A DNA stretch of 64,000 nt from Opitutia bacterium (GTDB lineage Bacteria > Verrucomicrobiota > Verrucomicrobiae > Opitutales > Opitutaceae), in the NCBI GenBank assembly GCA_947442255.1, contig CANEVO010000001.1, forward strand, positions 62,001-126,000. The letters run 5' to 3'. The notes below the pieces were generated by a model. It searched no databases. It saw only the letters and a program-made list of their open reading frames with translations, and had not been told where the DNA came from. Shown piece after piece: positions 28,747-39,257 of this stretch (positions within the stretch are counted from its first letter, which is position 1; each line of letters begins with the position of its first letter). A program made the translations under genes and the position numbers.

Positions 28747-30102
28747 ATGAAAATCGCCCGCCACCATTTCTCGCCGGTCGCCGCCTCCCTCACGGCGCTG
28801 GCACTCTCGTGCGCCATCGCCCAAGCCCAGCCTGGCGATCCCGCGCCGCAGCAGCCCGTGCCCGACTCCCTCGACCTCCCGACCGCAATCGGGTTTGCGC
28901 TGAAGAACAATTTTTCCATCCGCCAGGCGCGCGAGCGCATCCGGCAGCAGGAGGGCGTCGTGGTCGAAATTTCCTCCCGCATGATCCCGAATGTCGGGGC
29001 TAGCGCAGTTTATCAGCGCAACGACCAAGACATCTCCACCGGCTTCCCGCCCAGCAACCAGACGTGGCAGGTCAATTTGACAGTGGCGCAGGCGCTCTAT
29101 GCGGGTCGCGGAATCCAATCGGCTGTCAAAGGCTCCAAACTCACCCGGGAAGCGGCGATGCTCGATCTGCAGGCGGTGATCAACGACTCGCTCCTGCAGG
29201 TGCGCACTTCGTTCTACCGCGTGCTCCTCGCGCGGGAGCAGATCAAGGTCCAGGAATCGAATCTCGAATTGCTGCAACAACAGCTTAAGACCGCGACGGA
29301 GCGTTACGATGCCGGCACGGTGTCGAGCTTCGAGAAGCTCCGGGCGGAGGTCGCCGTTGCCAATGCGAAGGTTCCGCTGATCACCGCGCGCAACGACTAC
29401 CGGTTGTCGATCGAGTCCTTGCGGCAGGCGCTGGGTTTCACCAGCGCGACGACGGAATCAGCTGGGAAGGTCCCGGATCTGGTGGGCACCTTGGAATACA
29501 CGCCGCAGGCATTCGATCTGCAGGCGGCGTTCGATGCGGCACGGGCCAAGCGACCCGACCTCGAGCGGATTGTCCGGCTCGCGGATGCGCGTGGCGAAGC
29601 GGTCACGGCGGCCCGTTCGGGCGGCTACCCGAACGTTTCGGCCTTTGGCGGACTGGCGATGCGCAAGGGCCCCACGAATAATTTCGGCGATTCGAACAGC
29701 GGATGGCTTCTGGGCGTGCAGTCGCAATGGAATATCTTCGACGGTCGTGCCACGAAGGGGCGCGTGGCTCAGGCGAAATCGTTGCTCGAACAGACCCGGC
29801 TCACACTGACCGAGGCGCAACTCGCGGTCGACGTCGAGGTGCGGCGCGCTCATTCGCAGTGGCAGCAGGCCACCGAGCTGGCTGAAGCCTCGGCCCGGGT
29901 CGTGGAACAGGCGACCGAGGCGGTTCGTCTGGCGAACGCGCGGTATAATGCCGGCACCGGCACGCAGCTGGACGTCTTGCAAGCCCAGGTCGATCTCACC
30001 ACCGCGCGGACCAATCAAATTCAAGCCTACTACGGTTACAACGTTGCCGTTGCCTCGTTGCGGAAAGCCACGGGCCAGGCTGACGAGTTCATCAAGAACT
30101 AA
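28747..30102 (+). CDS. TolC-family outer membrane efflux protein
   Basis: 451 residues. A signal peptide (about 1-28, ending CAIAQAQ) is followed by two OEP repeats of long helices and short beta strands: LDLPTAIGFALKNNFSIRQA, a second-half ALYAGRGIQSAVKGSKL, and the C-terminal ARYNAGTGTQLDVLQAQVDL. This trimeric channel completes the RND efflux machine. It starts ten bases after the permease stop codon. It has no lipobox cysteine, unlike OprM-type lipoproteins. Confidence 0.92.
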   Translation: MKIARHHFSPVAASLTALALSCAIAQAQPGDPAPQQPVPDSLDLPTAIGFALKNNFSIRQARERIRQQEGVVVEISSRMIPNVGASAVYQRNDQDISTGFPPSNQTWQVNLTVAQALYAGRGIQSAVKGSKLTREAAMLDLQAVINDSLLQVRTSFYRVLLAREQIKVQESNLELLQQQLKTATERYDAGTVSSFEKLRAEVAVANAKVPLITARNDYRLSIESLRQALGFTSATTESAGKVPDLVGTLEYTPQAFDLQAAFDAARAKRPDLERIVRLADARGEAVTAARSGGYPNVSAFGGLAMRKGPTNNFGDSNSGWLLGVQSQWNIFDGRATKGRVAQAKSLLEQTRLTLTEAQLAVDVEVRRAHSQWQQATELAEASARVVEQATEAVRLANARYNAGTGTQLDVLQAQVDLTTARTNQIQAYYGYNVAVASLRKATGQADEFIKN

Positions 30103-30186
30103 CGATCGCCGGCACCGGGGCGCCGTCGGCACTCGAATGTCGAAAGCAGGCGCAATTCCTACCGTGCAAGGCCGTCGACTCCGCAC

Positions 30187-33159
30187 ATGAAACCCCTCCG
30201 GCTCGTTCTCATCGGCACGGGGGCGGTTTTTGCCCTGGGGTTGATCACGCTGGCCGTGGTGTCCCGTCCGTCGTTCCAGACGTGGGCGGTGCGCCGGGCG
30301 CTGGCTTCGATGCCGGCCGTGCAGGCCACGGTCGGTTCGGTGTCGGCCGGGCTGAATCACGTCGTGGTTACGGACGTTCGCATCGTGCAGAGCGACGCCA
30401 CGCTCGTCCTGCCCGCGATCGAGGCCGACCTCCCCCTTTTTTTAGTCATCACGGGCGGAAAAGTCATGGTTTCGCGATTCGTCGCCAAAGGATGGAGACT
30501 CGATTGGTCGACGGCTCCGGTTGGCGTTTCAGCCGTTCCAGCGTCCTCCGGTCAGGCCGCTGCGCGGGTATTCGCGGGAATTTTCAGCCTGTTGGAGCTG
30601 CCCTTGGAGCTGGTGCTCGATGGGGTACATCTCACGGGTGAAGTGACACTGCCCGATGCCCGCGGCACCGCTAAGGTTACAATTGCCGGCGGCGGTATCG
30701 GGACAAATCGCGAGGGAAAGTTCGATCTTTCCGCCGAGGTGGCACTCGCCGACCGGGACGTTCGGGCGGTTAATCTGCGCGGAACGATCGCCGCCGCGAT
30801 GGACACGCCCCGGACGTTTACGCGCGTGACAGGCCGGCTCGATGCCTTTGCGCTCGGCGAGAAATTCCCGCAGGGCGTGAAGTTGGCGGCGGACATTCAC
30901 GCCGCCCGGGATGTCCGGGGAGAAACCTACAAGGTGGCCGTGGTTTCTGAAACCCGCGAACTGCTGGCGGTCCATGCCAGTTTCCCGGCCGCGGCCCGGC
31001 AGCTGGATGGCGGTTGGAAGCTCGACATGCATGATTCCGACCTTGCGCCCTTTACGTTGGGCACCGCCCTGCCGGTCTTCACGCTGGTGGGCGAGGGGAC
31101 TTTCGCGACCGATCCCACCTTCGCCACCGTGCGGGCCAGCGGGAAACTCAATGCGACCGCCGATCGGCTCGCGGTCATCCGGCCGGAACTTTCCTCGATC
31201 GGCCCGGTGACGATCGCGGCAGACTTTAATCTCGCGCAGCGAGGCGGCGCCGTGGTCGTTGACCGGCTCGATGCCACCGTGGCCGGCACCCGGCCGGTGG
31301 CGACGGTACGGGCGCTGCAGGCCTTCACGTTTGACGTCAGAAGCCGCCGGCTGGAAGTCGCCGACGCCGCGCGTGAATTGCTCGGCATTAATCTGCAGGG
31401 CATTCCGCTCACCTGGGTACAGCCATTTTTCCCAGCCTTGATGATTACCGGCGGCGATTTCCAGGGCGAACTCGTTGCGACGGCGCGTTCCGGCGGGATG
31501 GCCTTGCAGGCAAAGGCCCCGCTGACCGTGACCGGATTTTCGGCGACTCAGGACGGGCGTCCGCTCCTGCAGGCGGTCGATTTTTCGGTACAAGCCTCGG
31601 CTGACTACGCGCCGCAAGGCTGGCAGGCCGAAGTCACCGATTTCACCGTCAAGCGGGGTCCGGCCCGGCTGCTGGCTGGCGCGGGGAAGGTTGGCATGCT
31701 GGCGGAGGCGAACCAGGCCTTGAAAATCACGGGTAAATTCTCCGCCGACCTTCCCGGCTGGCTGGAGCAGCCGGTGGCGGCGGCCGCCCGGGTGCTCACG
31801 AAGGGAACGGCCACGGTCGAATTTGCGGCCAGCCTGGGCCTCCGGCGGGAGTTACAGGCGAGAGTGGTCCTGAGCGAGCTGGCCGCCGATCCGAAAATCA
31901 CGGCGGAAACGCTGCCGGCGATTTCAGCCGACGTGCGCGTCGATTTCGCCCCCGACGGGCAAATCGCGTTGAACGCCCCGTTGCTCATCGAGCGCGGCGG
32001 CCGACGTTCGGACTTGCTTTTGGCCGGCACATTGCGGACCACGAAAACCGCTCTTACGGTGGATGCGCAGGTAACCAGTTCTCATCTCGTCGTCGACGAC
32101 GCCATGATTCTCGTCGCGGCCATGCCGGGGGGCGGGAAACCGAACGTCAGTGCCACCAAGGCTCCGCGCGATGTTGCTCCACCGTGGGCTGGCATCAGCG
32201 GGTCGGTCGTGCTCGCACTTAAAAAGGTGATTTATTCGGACAGCTTTCAGGCGACCAACGTTTCCGGCACGCTGCGGCTTGCCGGCGGTTCGGCAAAAAT
32301 TGAAGGCTTGCGCGCCGGCCTGGGCGCCAACGGCGAAGCGAAGATCGATGGCACCGTCATGTTCGACGCAACCGCGCCCCAGCCTTATGGCTTGGCGGCG
32401 GATTTGCTGGTCACCGACTTCGATCCGGCGCCGCTCTTTCGCGCGTTCAATCCCGACCAGCCGGCAACCGTGGAGGGCCGATTCAACGTTACGAGCAAAC
32501 TGACAGGGCGGGCCGTGGCGCTGGCCGACCTGCCTGCCGGCGCCGGCGGGTATTTTCAGCTGACGAGTACGGGTGGAGTTTTTCGCGGATTTCCGGTGAG
32601 TGTAGCGGCCAAGCTTGAGACGACGAGCGCGCTGGCGGCGGGGATCGCCCGCCTGGGCAACCTCGCGAACGCGCTGAGCGGTCGGAATGGCAATGCGCTG
32701 GAAGCGGTGGCCAACAATGCGCAGGCGGTCAGCGAGCTGGTTAACTCCTGGAAGGCGATCGCCTACGATCAACTCAGCTTCGCCGTCACGCGCGACACGG
32801 CACTCAATGCGGAGCTGAAGGATTTTACGCTGATCTCGCCCGAAATCCGGCTTTCCGGCCACGGCTTCGCCACGCACCAGCCCGGCGCGCCGTTGCTGGA
32901 CGACGCGCTTGCGATGGCCTTCACCTTGCGGGCGCGAGGCCGCAATGCCGACTTGCTGAAGCGGCTCGGCGTGCTCGGTGCGCAACCCGACGATCTGGGC
33001 TATGCCGCCTGTACCGTGCCGTTGAATATCCGCGGTACGCTCGGCCGGCCCGACACGAGTGAACTGAATAGCCGGCTGGCCAGTCTCGCCCTTGAAAAGG
33101 GCGGCGTGACCGACAAGGCGGCCGATTTGTTGAATCGACTGATCGGCGGGGGCAAATGA
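30187..33159 (+). CDS. AsmA-like / DUF748-type envelope protein
   Basis: 990 residues. An N-terminal membrane anchor (LVLIGTGAVFALGLITLAVV, about 6-25) is followed by a long periplasmic region of repeating beta strands with no cysteines of note. The C-terminal section (from about 740) has the AsmA C-terminal pattern: YGLAADLLVTDFDPAPLFRAF, then GGYFQLTSTGGVFRG, and a final LNIRGTLGRPDTSEL. AsmA-like proteins are bridge-like lipid-transfer proteins thought to carry phospholipids from the inner to the outer membrane. It follows the TolC gene by 84 bases in the same direction, so it may belong to the same operon, but its role need not be efflux. Confidence 0.75.
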   Translation: MKPLRLVLIGTGAVFALGLITLAVVSRPSFQTWAVRRALASMPAVQATVGSVSAGLNHVVVTDVRIVQSDATLVLPAIEADLPLFLVITGGKVMVSRFVAKGWRLDWSTAPVGVSAVPASSGQAAARVFAGIFSLLELPLELVLDGVHLTGEVTLPDARGTAKVTIAGGGIGTNREGKFDLSAEVALADRDVRAVNLRGTIAAAMDTPRTFTRVTGRLDAFALGEKFPQGVKLAADIHAARDVRGETYKVAVVSETRELLAVHASFPAAARQLDGGWKLDMHDSDLAPFTLGTALPVFTLVGEGTFATDPTFATVRASGKLNATADRLAVIRPELSSIGPVTIAADFNLAQRGGAVVVDRLDATVAGTRPVATVRALQAFTFDVRSRRLEVADAARELLGINLQGIPLTWVQPFFPALMITGGDFQGELVATARSGGMALQAKAPLTVTGFSATQDGRPLLQAVDFSVQASADYAPQGWQAEVTDFTVKRGPARLLAGAGKVGMLAEANQALKITGKFSADLPGWLEQPVAAAARVLTKGTATVEFAASLGLRRELQARVVLSELAADPKITAETLPAISADVRVDFAPDGQIALNAPLLIERGGRRSDLLLAGTLRTTKTALTVDAQVTSSHLVVDDAMILVAAMPGGGKPNVSATKAPRDVAPPWAGISGSVVLALKKVIYSDSFQATNVSGTLRLAGGSAKIEGLRAGLGANGEAKIDGTVMFDATAPQPYGLAADLLVTDFDPAPLFRAFNPDQPATVEGRFNVTSKLTGRAVALADLPAGAGGYFQLTSTGGVFRGFPVSVAAKLETTSALAAGIARLGNLANALSGRNGNALEAVANNAQAVSELVNSWKAIAYDQLSFAVTRDTALNAELKDFTLISPEIRLSGHGFATHQPGAPLLDDALAMAFTLRARGRNADLLKRLGVLGAQPDDLGYAACTVPLNIRGTLGRPDTSELNSRLASLALEKGGVTDKAADLLNRLIGGGK

Positions 33160-33233
33160 TCCGCCGGCCGACCGGCTGGCTGGCTGGCTGGGAAACGCTT
33201 GCGCTCCCACGGCCCGGCGAGTCAGTTGTTTCC

Positions 33234-33683
33234 ATGTCCTCGATTTACGAAAAACTTCGCGCCGATATTGTGGTTTCGATGAAGGCCCGCGATGCGGCGA
33301 CGACGACCGCGTTGCGCACCGCCGATGCCGCCATCAAGCGCGCGGCAATGGATGGCAACAAGGAGATCGATGACGCGCTCGTGATCGCGACGGTGCGCAA
33401 GGCCGTGAAAAACCTCGCCGACGCAAAAGTGGATTTCGAGCGGGGTGGGCGGGCTGATTTGGTCGCGGCCAACGAAACCGAGATCCGGGTGTTGGAGAAA
33501 TATCTGCCGCAGGGACTCGATCCCGCCAAGCTGGACGCGCTGATTGCCGAAGCGATCCAGCAGACGGGGGCGCAGTCGAAAAAGGAAATGGGCAAGGTGA
33601 TCGCCGCCCTGAAACAACGGCCGGAGGCGGGCCTGATCGACTTTGGCGTCGTGAGTAAACTGGTGCAGGCCAAGTTGCCGTAA
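33234..33683 (+). CDS. GatB/YqeY domain-containing protein
   Basis: 149 residues, standard for YqeY. It is an all-helical protein: YEKLRADIVVSMKARD, ALRTADAAIKRAAMD, ETEIRVLEKYLPQGLD, and the C-terminal KKEMGKVIAALKQRPE with VVSKLVQAKLP. YqeY resembles the tail domain of the GatB amidotransferase subunit and may bind tRNA, but its function is not settled. ATG 33234 is the family start; a longer open frame from 33156 adds residues unlike the family. Confidence 0.9.
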   Translation: MSSIYEKLRADIVVSMKARDAATTTALRTADAAIKRAAMDGNKEIDDALVIATVRKAVKNLADAKVDFERGGRADLVAANETEIRVLEKYLPQGLDPAKLDALIAEAIQQTGAQSKKEMGKVIAALKQRPEAGLIDFGVVSKLVQAKLP

Positions 33684-33719
33684 TGACGGCGGCCGAGCGT
33701 GGCCGGTGGGGCGCGTGAT

Positions 33720-35811
33720 TCAGCTGGCGGCGGCTGCGGGCCAGCCGGCGTCCGGGCCCCGGCGAGTCACCCGCAGCACGAGCCAGCTGGCGAGATAAAG
33801 GACGATTACCAGTAGCGACAGGCGTTGGTTGCCGACCAGCATGCCGAGGTATTCGCAAAAGCCGCCGAGCATGGCTCCGATCAAATTTGCGCCAAACGCC
33901 GCGGACGGCGATTTTGCGGCGCGAAACGTGGTGGAAAAGATGATGCCGGCGAAAAACACCGGCAGGGGCACGGCGAGCAACGCCCACAGCAGCCGCCCGG
34001 TGAAATCGAAAGCGAGGACGGTCTCCCGTGGCACCGCCAGCAGCAACAACAGCGTCGCGAACAACGGCGCGTACAGCCGGAACGAGAACGCGCGGATCCG
34101 GTCCGCGACGGTATTGCCGGCCATCACCATCAGAAGAACGCCGGCCACGACGATTGTCGTCACCAGCCACGTCGTGCCAAAATAGAGCGTGCAATCGCCG
34201 ATGCTCTTGGTTTCCAGCAACAGGAAGGCCATGCCGAGGAAAGCGAAATGCAGATCCTCGCGCCCGAAGGAACGCCGGCGGAGCGTCACGAGCGCCCCGA
34301 CGGAGAAAGTCAGCAAGGTGTCGATCGCGAACAGGTAGTCGGAGGGGATCGTCTTGCGGATGAGGTGAGGTACGGCCAGTCATCGGTGGCGAGGTCGGTG
34401 ATCGGCGGCGTTTCAAACAGGGCACGGTTAAACGAGCCGACCGCGGCGGTCAGTTTCAGGCCGGGATCCTTCGGGGCAGATGAGAATCATCTGTTGGCCG
34501 TGGATATACATCGCGGGCGGGCGGGCAACCGCCTCCGTCACCATGCGGAATAACTTCGGTCCGAGCCACCCGCGGCCGAGATAGAAGGAAAGGGAGAGCA
34601 CGCCGTTTTCGCCGAGGAGTCCGTAGGCGGAGCGGAGGCTTTCGACCGTGTAGACGTAGCCGTCGAGCCGGACATTGCTCATGCTGCTGAACAAAGTCTG
34701 GGAATCGAGGAATCCAAAAACCACCAGGTCGTCACCGGGCCTGGCCCGTTGGAGGTAGGCCCGCGCGTCGTCGATGTGCAGCGCCACCCGCGGATTGGCA
34801 TACGGCGCGGCGGCGTTGAAGCGCCCGGAAATCCAGGCGATGACCCGGTCGATCTCCACCGCATCCACCTTCCGGCTACCCGAGGCGAGCGCCGCCTCGA
34901 TGTCGGTGCCGCCGCCCGCGCCGACCACGAGGACCCGTTCGCGCCCCGCCGCGATCGCGTAGGGCAGGCGGTATTGCCCGGCCATTTTGCCGACGTAAGC
35001 CGCGTGGGGAGATGGGGGATCGTAGCGGGCGGGATCGAAGGTGGCGTCGAAGTGATAGCCGAGTTGGTTCACCTTGACGGCGTAGATCGGCGGGTTGCGC
35101 ATCGTGCGCAGATCCGCGGGAGGCTGGGACTCCGTTTGCAGCGGAGTCTCGGTGCGGTGGACCGTGATGTAATAGTAGGGCGACCAGATCGCGGCCCGGT
35201 CGGTGGTCAGGCCCATCACGGTGAGCACGCCGGCGAACACGAGAAGGGCGGTTGCCCGCCGCGCCGAGAGGGCGAGGAAAATCAGCATCACGATCACCAT
35301 GCCAACCAGGGGCGAAAACAGCTTCAGGGAAAACAGGCCGAAGCCGAGTGTGCCGCAGAGACTGCCGGCAATGTCCCAGCCATAGGCTTGCAGCCGCGGC
35401 AGGGCATGAAACAAACCGCCCATCTTCTGACCAAGCGGGACAAATATCAGCGCGTTGGCGGCAAAGATCCAGACGAGCAGGAGCGTATTCAACATCGCGG
35501 GGTCCAGCGCGTGAAAGCGAGCTTCGCCCGTGGAGGTGCCGATGACGAAATTCCGGCACAGCAGCAGGGTGCCGATATTGACCGCCAGAAAGCCGGGAAA
35601 CCATTCGAACAGCCGCCATTTGCGGTCGGCCATCATCGCCCCGACGCCGAGCCCCAGAAAATGAACCCAGCAGCATTAGGTTGGCGTAGTAGGCGACCAG
35701 ATAGACCACGGAGGGCACCCACCGGATCACCATCATTTCGAGGAACAGCGCGGTGAACGAGAGTGCGAACATCTGCCCTATCAGGCGGGGGGTGGCGATG
35801 GCCAGTGTCAT
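33720..35811 (-). pseudogene. Spermidine-synthase-like polytopic membrane protein broken by frameshifts
   Basis: Four consecutive minus-strand segments together read as one roughly 690-residue protein: N-terminal membrane helices, a SAM-binding methyltransferase-like core (RVLVVGAGGGTDIEAAL, then DAVEIDRVIAW), and C-terminal membrane helices. Three shifts split it. Near 35660 a T4 run in context NLMLLGSF would join GLGVGAMM if one T were removed. Near 34460 ILICPEG would continue as LKLTAAVGSFNRALFE after one base is changed. Near 34363 DDWPYLT would continue as IRKTIPSDYLFAID if one C were added. The SAM-binding motif is intact. Such proteins have an unknown substrate. The lesions may be decay or homopolymer sequencing errors. 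Confidence 0.7.
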
Positions 35812-36011
35812 GTCGGGCGCCTGGGCGATTCAAATTCTGGGAAGTCCGGTGGAAGCTCTACCTCTGTCGGATCGATCATACGCGTCGAAATTCGAACAAA
35901 TGAAATTCACGCTTTCGGGATACGCGGCGGCCACGCCACCCCGGCGTTAGCTCAAATGCCCGGCCGGCTCACGGCCGATGCACGGCTAGCGCGAAGCCGC
36001 CGCGGGGCGCG

Positions 36012-37355
36012 CTACCTTCCGGGAAAGCTGCCCTTGCCGCGCATGGCTTCCATCTGGCGCATCATCTTCTTGGCGCCACCACCCTTGAACATTCGCATCA
36101 TCTTCTGCATCTGCTGGAATTGTTTCAGGAGCTGGTTGACCTCGACGATTTTGACCCCGGCACCGTTGGCGATCCGCTGCCGGCGGCTGCCGTTGAGGAT
36201 ATCTGGCTTCCGGCGTTCCTGCCGGGTCATCGACTTGATGATCGCCTCGGTCCGCGCCATTTGGAGGTCCGCGCCCTCCGGCACCTGCATGCCGCTCATG
36301 CCGGGCATCATGCCCATAATGCTCTGCATCGACCCCATTTTCTTCACCTGCTGCATCTGCGAAAGAAAGTCCTCGAGGTCGAAATCCGCCTTGCGCAGTT
36401 TTTCGGCCATCTGCTCGGCCTCCTTTTGGTCGAAGGTTTCCTGCGCTTTTTCGACGAGCGACACGACGTCACCCATGCCGAGGATGCGCGAGGCCAGCCG
36501 GTCGGGATAAAAGGTTTCGAAGTCCGCGGTTTTTTCACCGGTGCCGATGAATTTGATCGGCACGCCTGTGACCGCTTTGATCGAGAGCGCGGCGCCCCCG
36601 CGCGTGTCGCCGTCCATCTTGGTGAGGACGAGACCGGTGAGAGCGAGCGCCTCGTGAAACGTCTTGGCGACGTTGACGGCTTCCTGGCCGAGGGCGCCGT
36701 CCGCAACGAGCAGAACCTCATCGGGCTTGATCCGGGCATGCAGTTTTTTGACCTCCTCGATCAGGTCGGCGTCGATTTGCAACCGGCCGGCGGTGTCGAA
36801 GATGATGCAATCGGCGGTGGCGGCGAGGCCGGCGGCCAGACCGGCCGCGCCGATGGCCGGCACGTCCTTCGAGGCGCGATCGGCGTAGAACCCGATTTCC
36901 TCCTGACGGGCCAGGATCTCGAGCTGGTCGATGGCGGCAGGGCGGTATACATCGCCTGCGACCACAAAGGGCCGGTAACCGCGCTTCTTTAGGAGCCGGC
37001 CAAGTTTGGCGGCCGACGTGGTTTTGCCGGAACCGTGCAGTCCGACCATCAGGACTTTCAACGGGCGGGAAGCGGAGAGATCCGTGGTGCCTTCGCCGAG
37101 GAGCCGGACGAGCTCGTTATGAATGATTTTGACGACCTGCTGCCCGGGGGCGACGCCCTTGAGGACCTCCTGGCCGACACATTGCTGCTGCACGCGTTCG
37201 ACGAATTCGCGCGCCACCTTGAAATGCACGTCGGCGGCGAGCAGCGCGGTGCGCACTTCCTGGAGTGCCTCCGCCATGTTGTCTTCGGAGAGTTTGCCAA
37301 CGCCGCGCAGATTGCGGAGGGCGCTGCCCAATTTTTCGGTGAGGGATTCGAACAT
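36012..37355 (-). CDS. ffh: Signal recognition particle protein Ffh
   Basis: 447 residues. The N domain ([15 protein letters not shown]) is followed by the SRP GTPase G domain with P-loop [15 protein letters not shown] (the usual Gln after Leu is His), [36 protein letters not shown] and GTGEK. A methionine-rich M domain ([17 protein letters not shown]-type tail [12 protein letters not shown]) binds signal peptides and 4.5S RNA. It delivers ribosome-nascent chains to the membrane receptor FtsY. The start at ATG 37355 is the family start; a much longer open frame upstream is not coding. It ends with TAG. The gene is divergent from the Lrp gene. Confidence 0.95.
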   Translation of the reverse strand: MFESLTEKLGSALRNLRGVGKLSEDNMAEALQEVRTALLAADVHFKVAREFVERVQQQCVGQEVLKGVAPGQQVVKIIHNELVRLLGEGTTDLSASRPLKVLMVGLHGSGKTTSAAKLGRLLKKRGYRPFVVAGDVYRPAAIDQLEILARQEEIGFYADRASKDVPAIGAAGLAAGLAATADCIIFDTAGRLQIDADLIEEVKKLHARIKPDEVLLVADGALGQEAVNVAKTFHEALALTGLVLTKMDGDTRGGAALSIKAVTGVPIKFIGTGEKTADFETFYPDRLASRILGMGDVVSLVEKAQETFDQKEAEQMAEKLRKADFDLEDFLSQMQQVKKMGSMQSIMGMMPGMSGMQVPEGADLQMARTEAIIKSMTRQERRKPDILNGSRRQRIANGAGVKIVEVNQLLKQFQQMQKMMRMFKGGGAKKMMRQMEAMRGKGSFPGR

Positions 37356-37484
37356 GAAACGCGAACCGTGTGGCGGAATGGAGGGCGAGGCAAGCCGTCG
37401 GCATACGCCCCGGACGCGGTCGGCCGAGCCCGCGAATTTTCGTCCTCGTAAATGCCGGTGGATTTCCGGATAATCGGCGCCTCT

Positions 37485-37973
37485 ATGAACCCTGTTCTCA
37501 AGCTCTTGATCGACGGCGGCAGCCTCACGACCGGCCAGATGGCCCAGGTCGCGGGTCTGACCGAAGCGGAGGTTGATCAGCACCTGGAACAGTTGAAGAA
37601 GGATAAAATCTTTCTCGGCTGGCGTCCGGTGCTCGATCTTTCCCGCGAAGCCGCCGCCGCCGCTGCGGTGCGGGGAGTCATCGAGGTCAAGGTCACGCCC
37701 GAGCGCGGCGGCGGATTCAACCGCTTTGCCGAGCGCATTGCGCGGTTTGACGAGGTCGAATCCTGCTACCTGATGTCGGGCGGCTACGATTTGCTCGTCT
37801 TTGTGCGTGGCGCCTCGCTCCAGAAGGTCGCCGCGTTCGTCTCGGAAAAACTTTCCAGCGTCGAGGGCGTGTTGTCGACCTCCACGCATTTCATGCTGCG
37901 TTGTTACAAGGAACAGGGCTTTCTGCTGGACGGCGACGACTCCCAGGGCACGCGGCTCACGGTGGCTCCCTAA
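37485..37973 (+). CDS. Lrp/AsnC-family regulator
   Basis: 162 residues. An N-terminal HTH (about 3-45) is less canonical than in Lrp: [23 protein letters not shown]. It is followed by an RAM/ACT-like ligand-binding domain (about 65-150) with [38 protein letters not shown] and [15 protein letters not shown]. Such proteins sense amino acids and control amino-acid metabolism. Ten bases separate it from a class I aminotransferase gene, so it probably regulates that gene and itself. ATG 37485 is chosen over an upstream in-frame start at 37452. Confidence 0.85.
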   Translation: MNPVLKLLIDGGSLTTGQMAQVAGLTEAEVDQHLEQLKKDKIFLGWRPVLDLSREAAAAAAVRGVIEVKVTPERGGGFNRFAERIARFDEVESCYLMSGGYDLLVFVRGASLQKVAAFVSEKLSSVEGVLSTSTHFMLRCYKEQGFLLDGDDSQGTRLTVAP

Positions 37974-37982
37974 ACTACCATC

Positions 37983-39170
37983 ATGAGCACCGACCCAAAT
38001 CGATGGGTGGCGGGGCATATTGCCACGCTGCCCAAGAGCGGCATCCGCGATTTCTTCGAACTCGTCGCGAAGATGAAGGGCCAGGACGTCATCTCGCTGG
38101 GCGTGGGCGAACCGGATTTCGTCACGCCCTGGCACATCCGCGAGGCGGCGATCTACGCCCTTGAGCACGGCAAGACCTACTACACGTCAAACCTGGGCAT
38201 GCCGGAGTTGCGCAAGGCGATCTCCGTTTACGTCGAGCAACACTTCGGGGTGAGTTATCGCCCGGAGGACCAGGTGATCGTGACCGTCGGCGTGAGCGAG
38301 GCGCTCGACCTGGCGTTTCGAGCTTTCTGCAATCCGGGCGACAAGGTGATGTTTCACCAGCCCTGTTACGTGAGCTACCAGCCGAGCATCACGCTCGTGC
38401 ACGGCCAGGCCATCGCGGTGCCGACCTACGCAAAGGATAATTTCGCGCTCACGGCCGAGGCCTTGCGCGCGGCTTGGCAGCCGGGGGCAAAGATGCTGAT
38501 GCTCAACCTGCCGTGCAATCCGACCGGTGGCACGTGCACCCGCGAGCAGTTGCAGAAGATCGCGGACTTCTGCTGTGAAAAGGATCTGCTCGTCTTGAGC
38601 GATGAAATCTACTCCGAGCTGACCTTCGAGGGGACGCACACGAGTATTGCGAGTTTCCCCGGACTGGCGGAACGAACCATCTTCCTGCATGGGTTTTCGA
38701 AGGCGTTTGCCATGACGGGATGGCGCATCGGCTATGCCTGCGGGCCGGCCGTCTTGATCGATGCAATGATGAAGGTGCACCAGTATGCCATGATGTGCGC
38801 TTCGATCATCGCTCAGGAGGGCGCGCTCGAGGCCTTGAAGAATGGCTGGGACCAGGTGTTGAAAATGCGCGAGCAATACCACCGCCGCCGCGATCTGATC
38901 GTGCGACGGTTCAACGAAATCGGCCTCAAGTGCCACTCGCCCCGCGGTAGTTTTTACGCCTTTCCCGACGTGACGCCGAGTGGCCTGAGCGAAAAGGAAT
39001 TTGCGGTCGGCCTGTTGGAGAAGGAAAAGGTCGCCGTCGTTCCGGGCACCGCGTTCGGCGAAAACGGCCGGGGCCACGTTCGCGCCTGCTTCGCGACCGC
39101 CTACGACCAGATCATCGTTGCCTGCGATCGCATGGAACGATTCGTCCAAGGAGCCAGGTCGGGGAGGTGA
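37983..39170 (+). CDS. Class I/II PLP-dependent aminotransferase (aspartate/alanine type)
   Basis: 395 residues. N-terminal [17 protein letters not shown] and [15 protein letters not shown], the PLP-pocket [11 protein letters not shown], the Asp/Tyr loop LSDEIYSEL, and the Schiff-base lysine in [19 protein letters not shown] are all present, and the terminal Arg region (ARCFA-like [10 protein letters not shown]) is seen. The family moves amino groups between amino acids and 2-oxo acids; MalY-like or alanine aminotransferase activity cannot be distinguished. It is likely the target of the upstream Lrp-type gene. Confidence 0.9.
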   Translation: MSTDPNRWVAGHIATLPKSGIRDFFELVAKMKGQDVISLGVGEPDFVTPWHIREAAIYALEHGKTYYTSNLGMPELRKAISVYVEQHFGVSYRPEDQVIVTVGVSEALDLAFRAFCNPGDKVMFHQPCYVSYQPSITLVHGQAIAVPTYAKDNFALTAEALRAAWQPGAKMLMLNLPCNPTGGTCTREQLQKIADFCCEKDLLVLSDEIYSELTFEGTHTSIASFPGLAERTIFLHGFSKAFAMTGWRIGYACGPAVLIDAMMKVHQYAMMCASIIAQEGALEALKNGWDQVLKMREQYHRRRDLIVRRFNEIGLKCHSPRGSFYAFPDVTPSGLSEKEFAVGLLEKEKVAVVPGTAFGENGRGHVRACFATAYDQIIVACDRMERFVQGARSGR

Positions 39171-39257
39171 GGTAATGCCCGGTTTGCGTCGGCCCGACAC
39201 TCGCCTGCTGGAGTGTCTGGCTATGTTGGCCAGGGTGTTTATCAGTGAGTCTATTCT

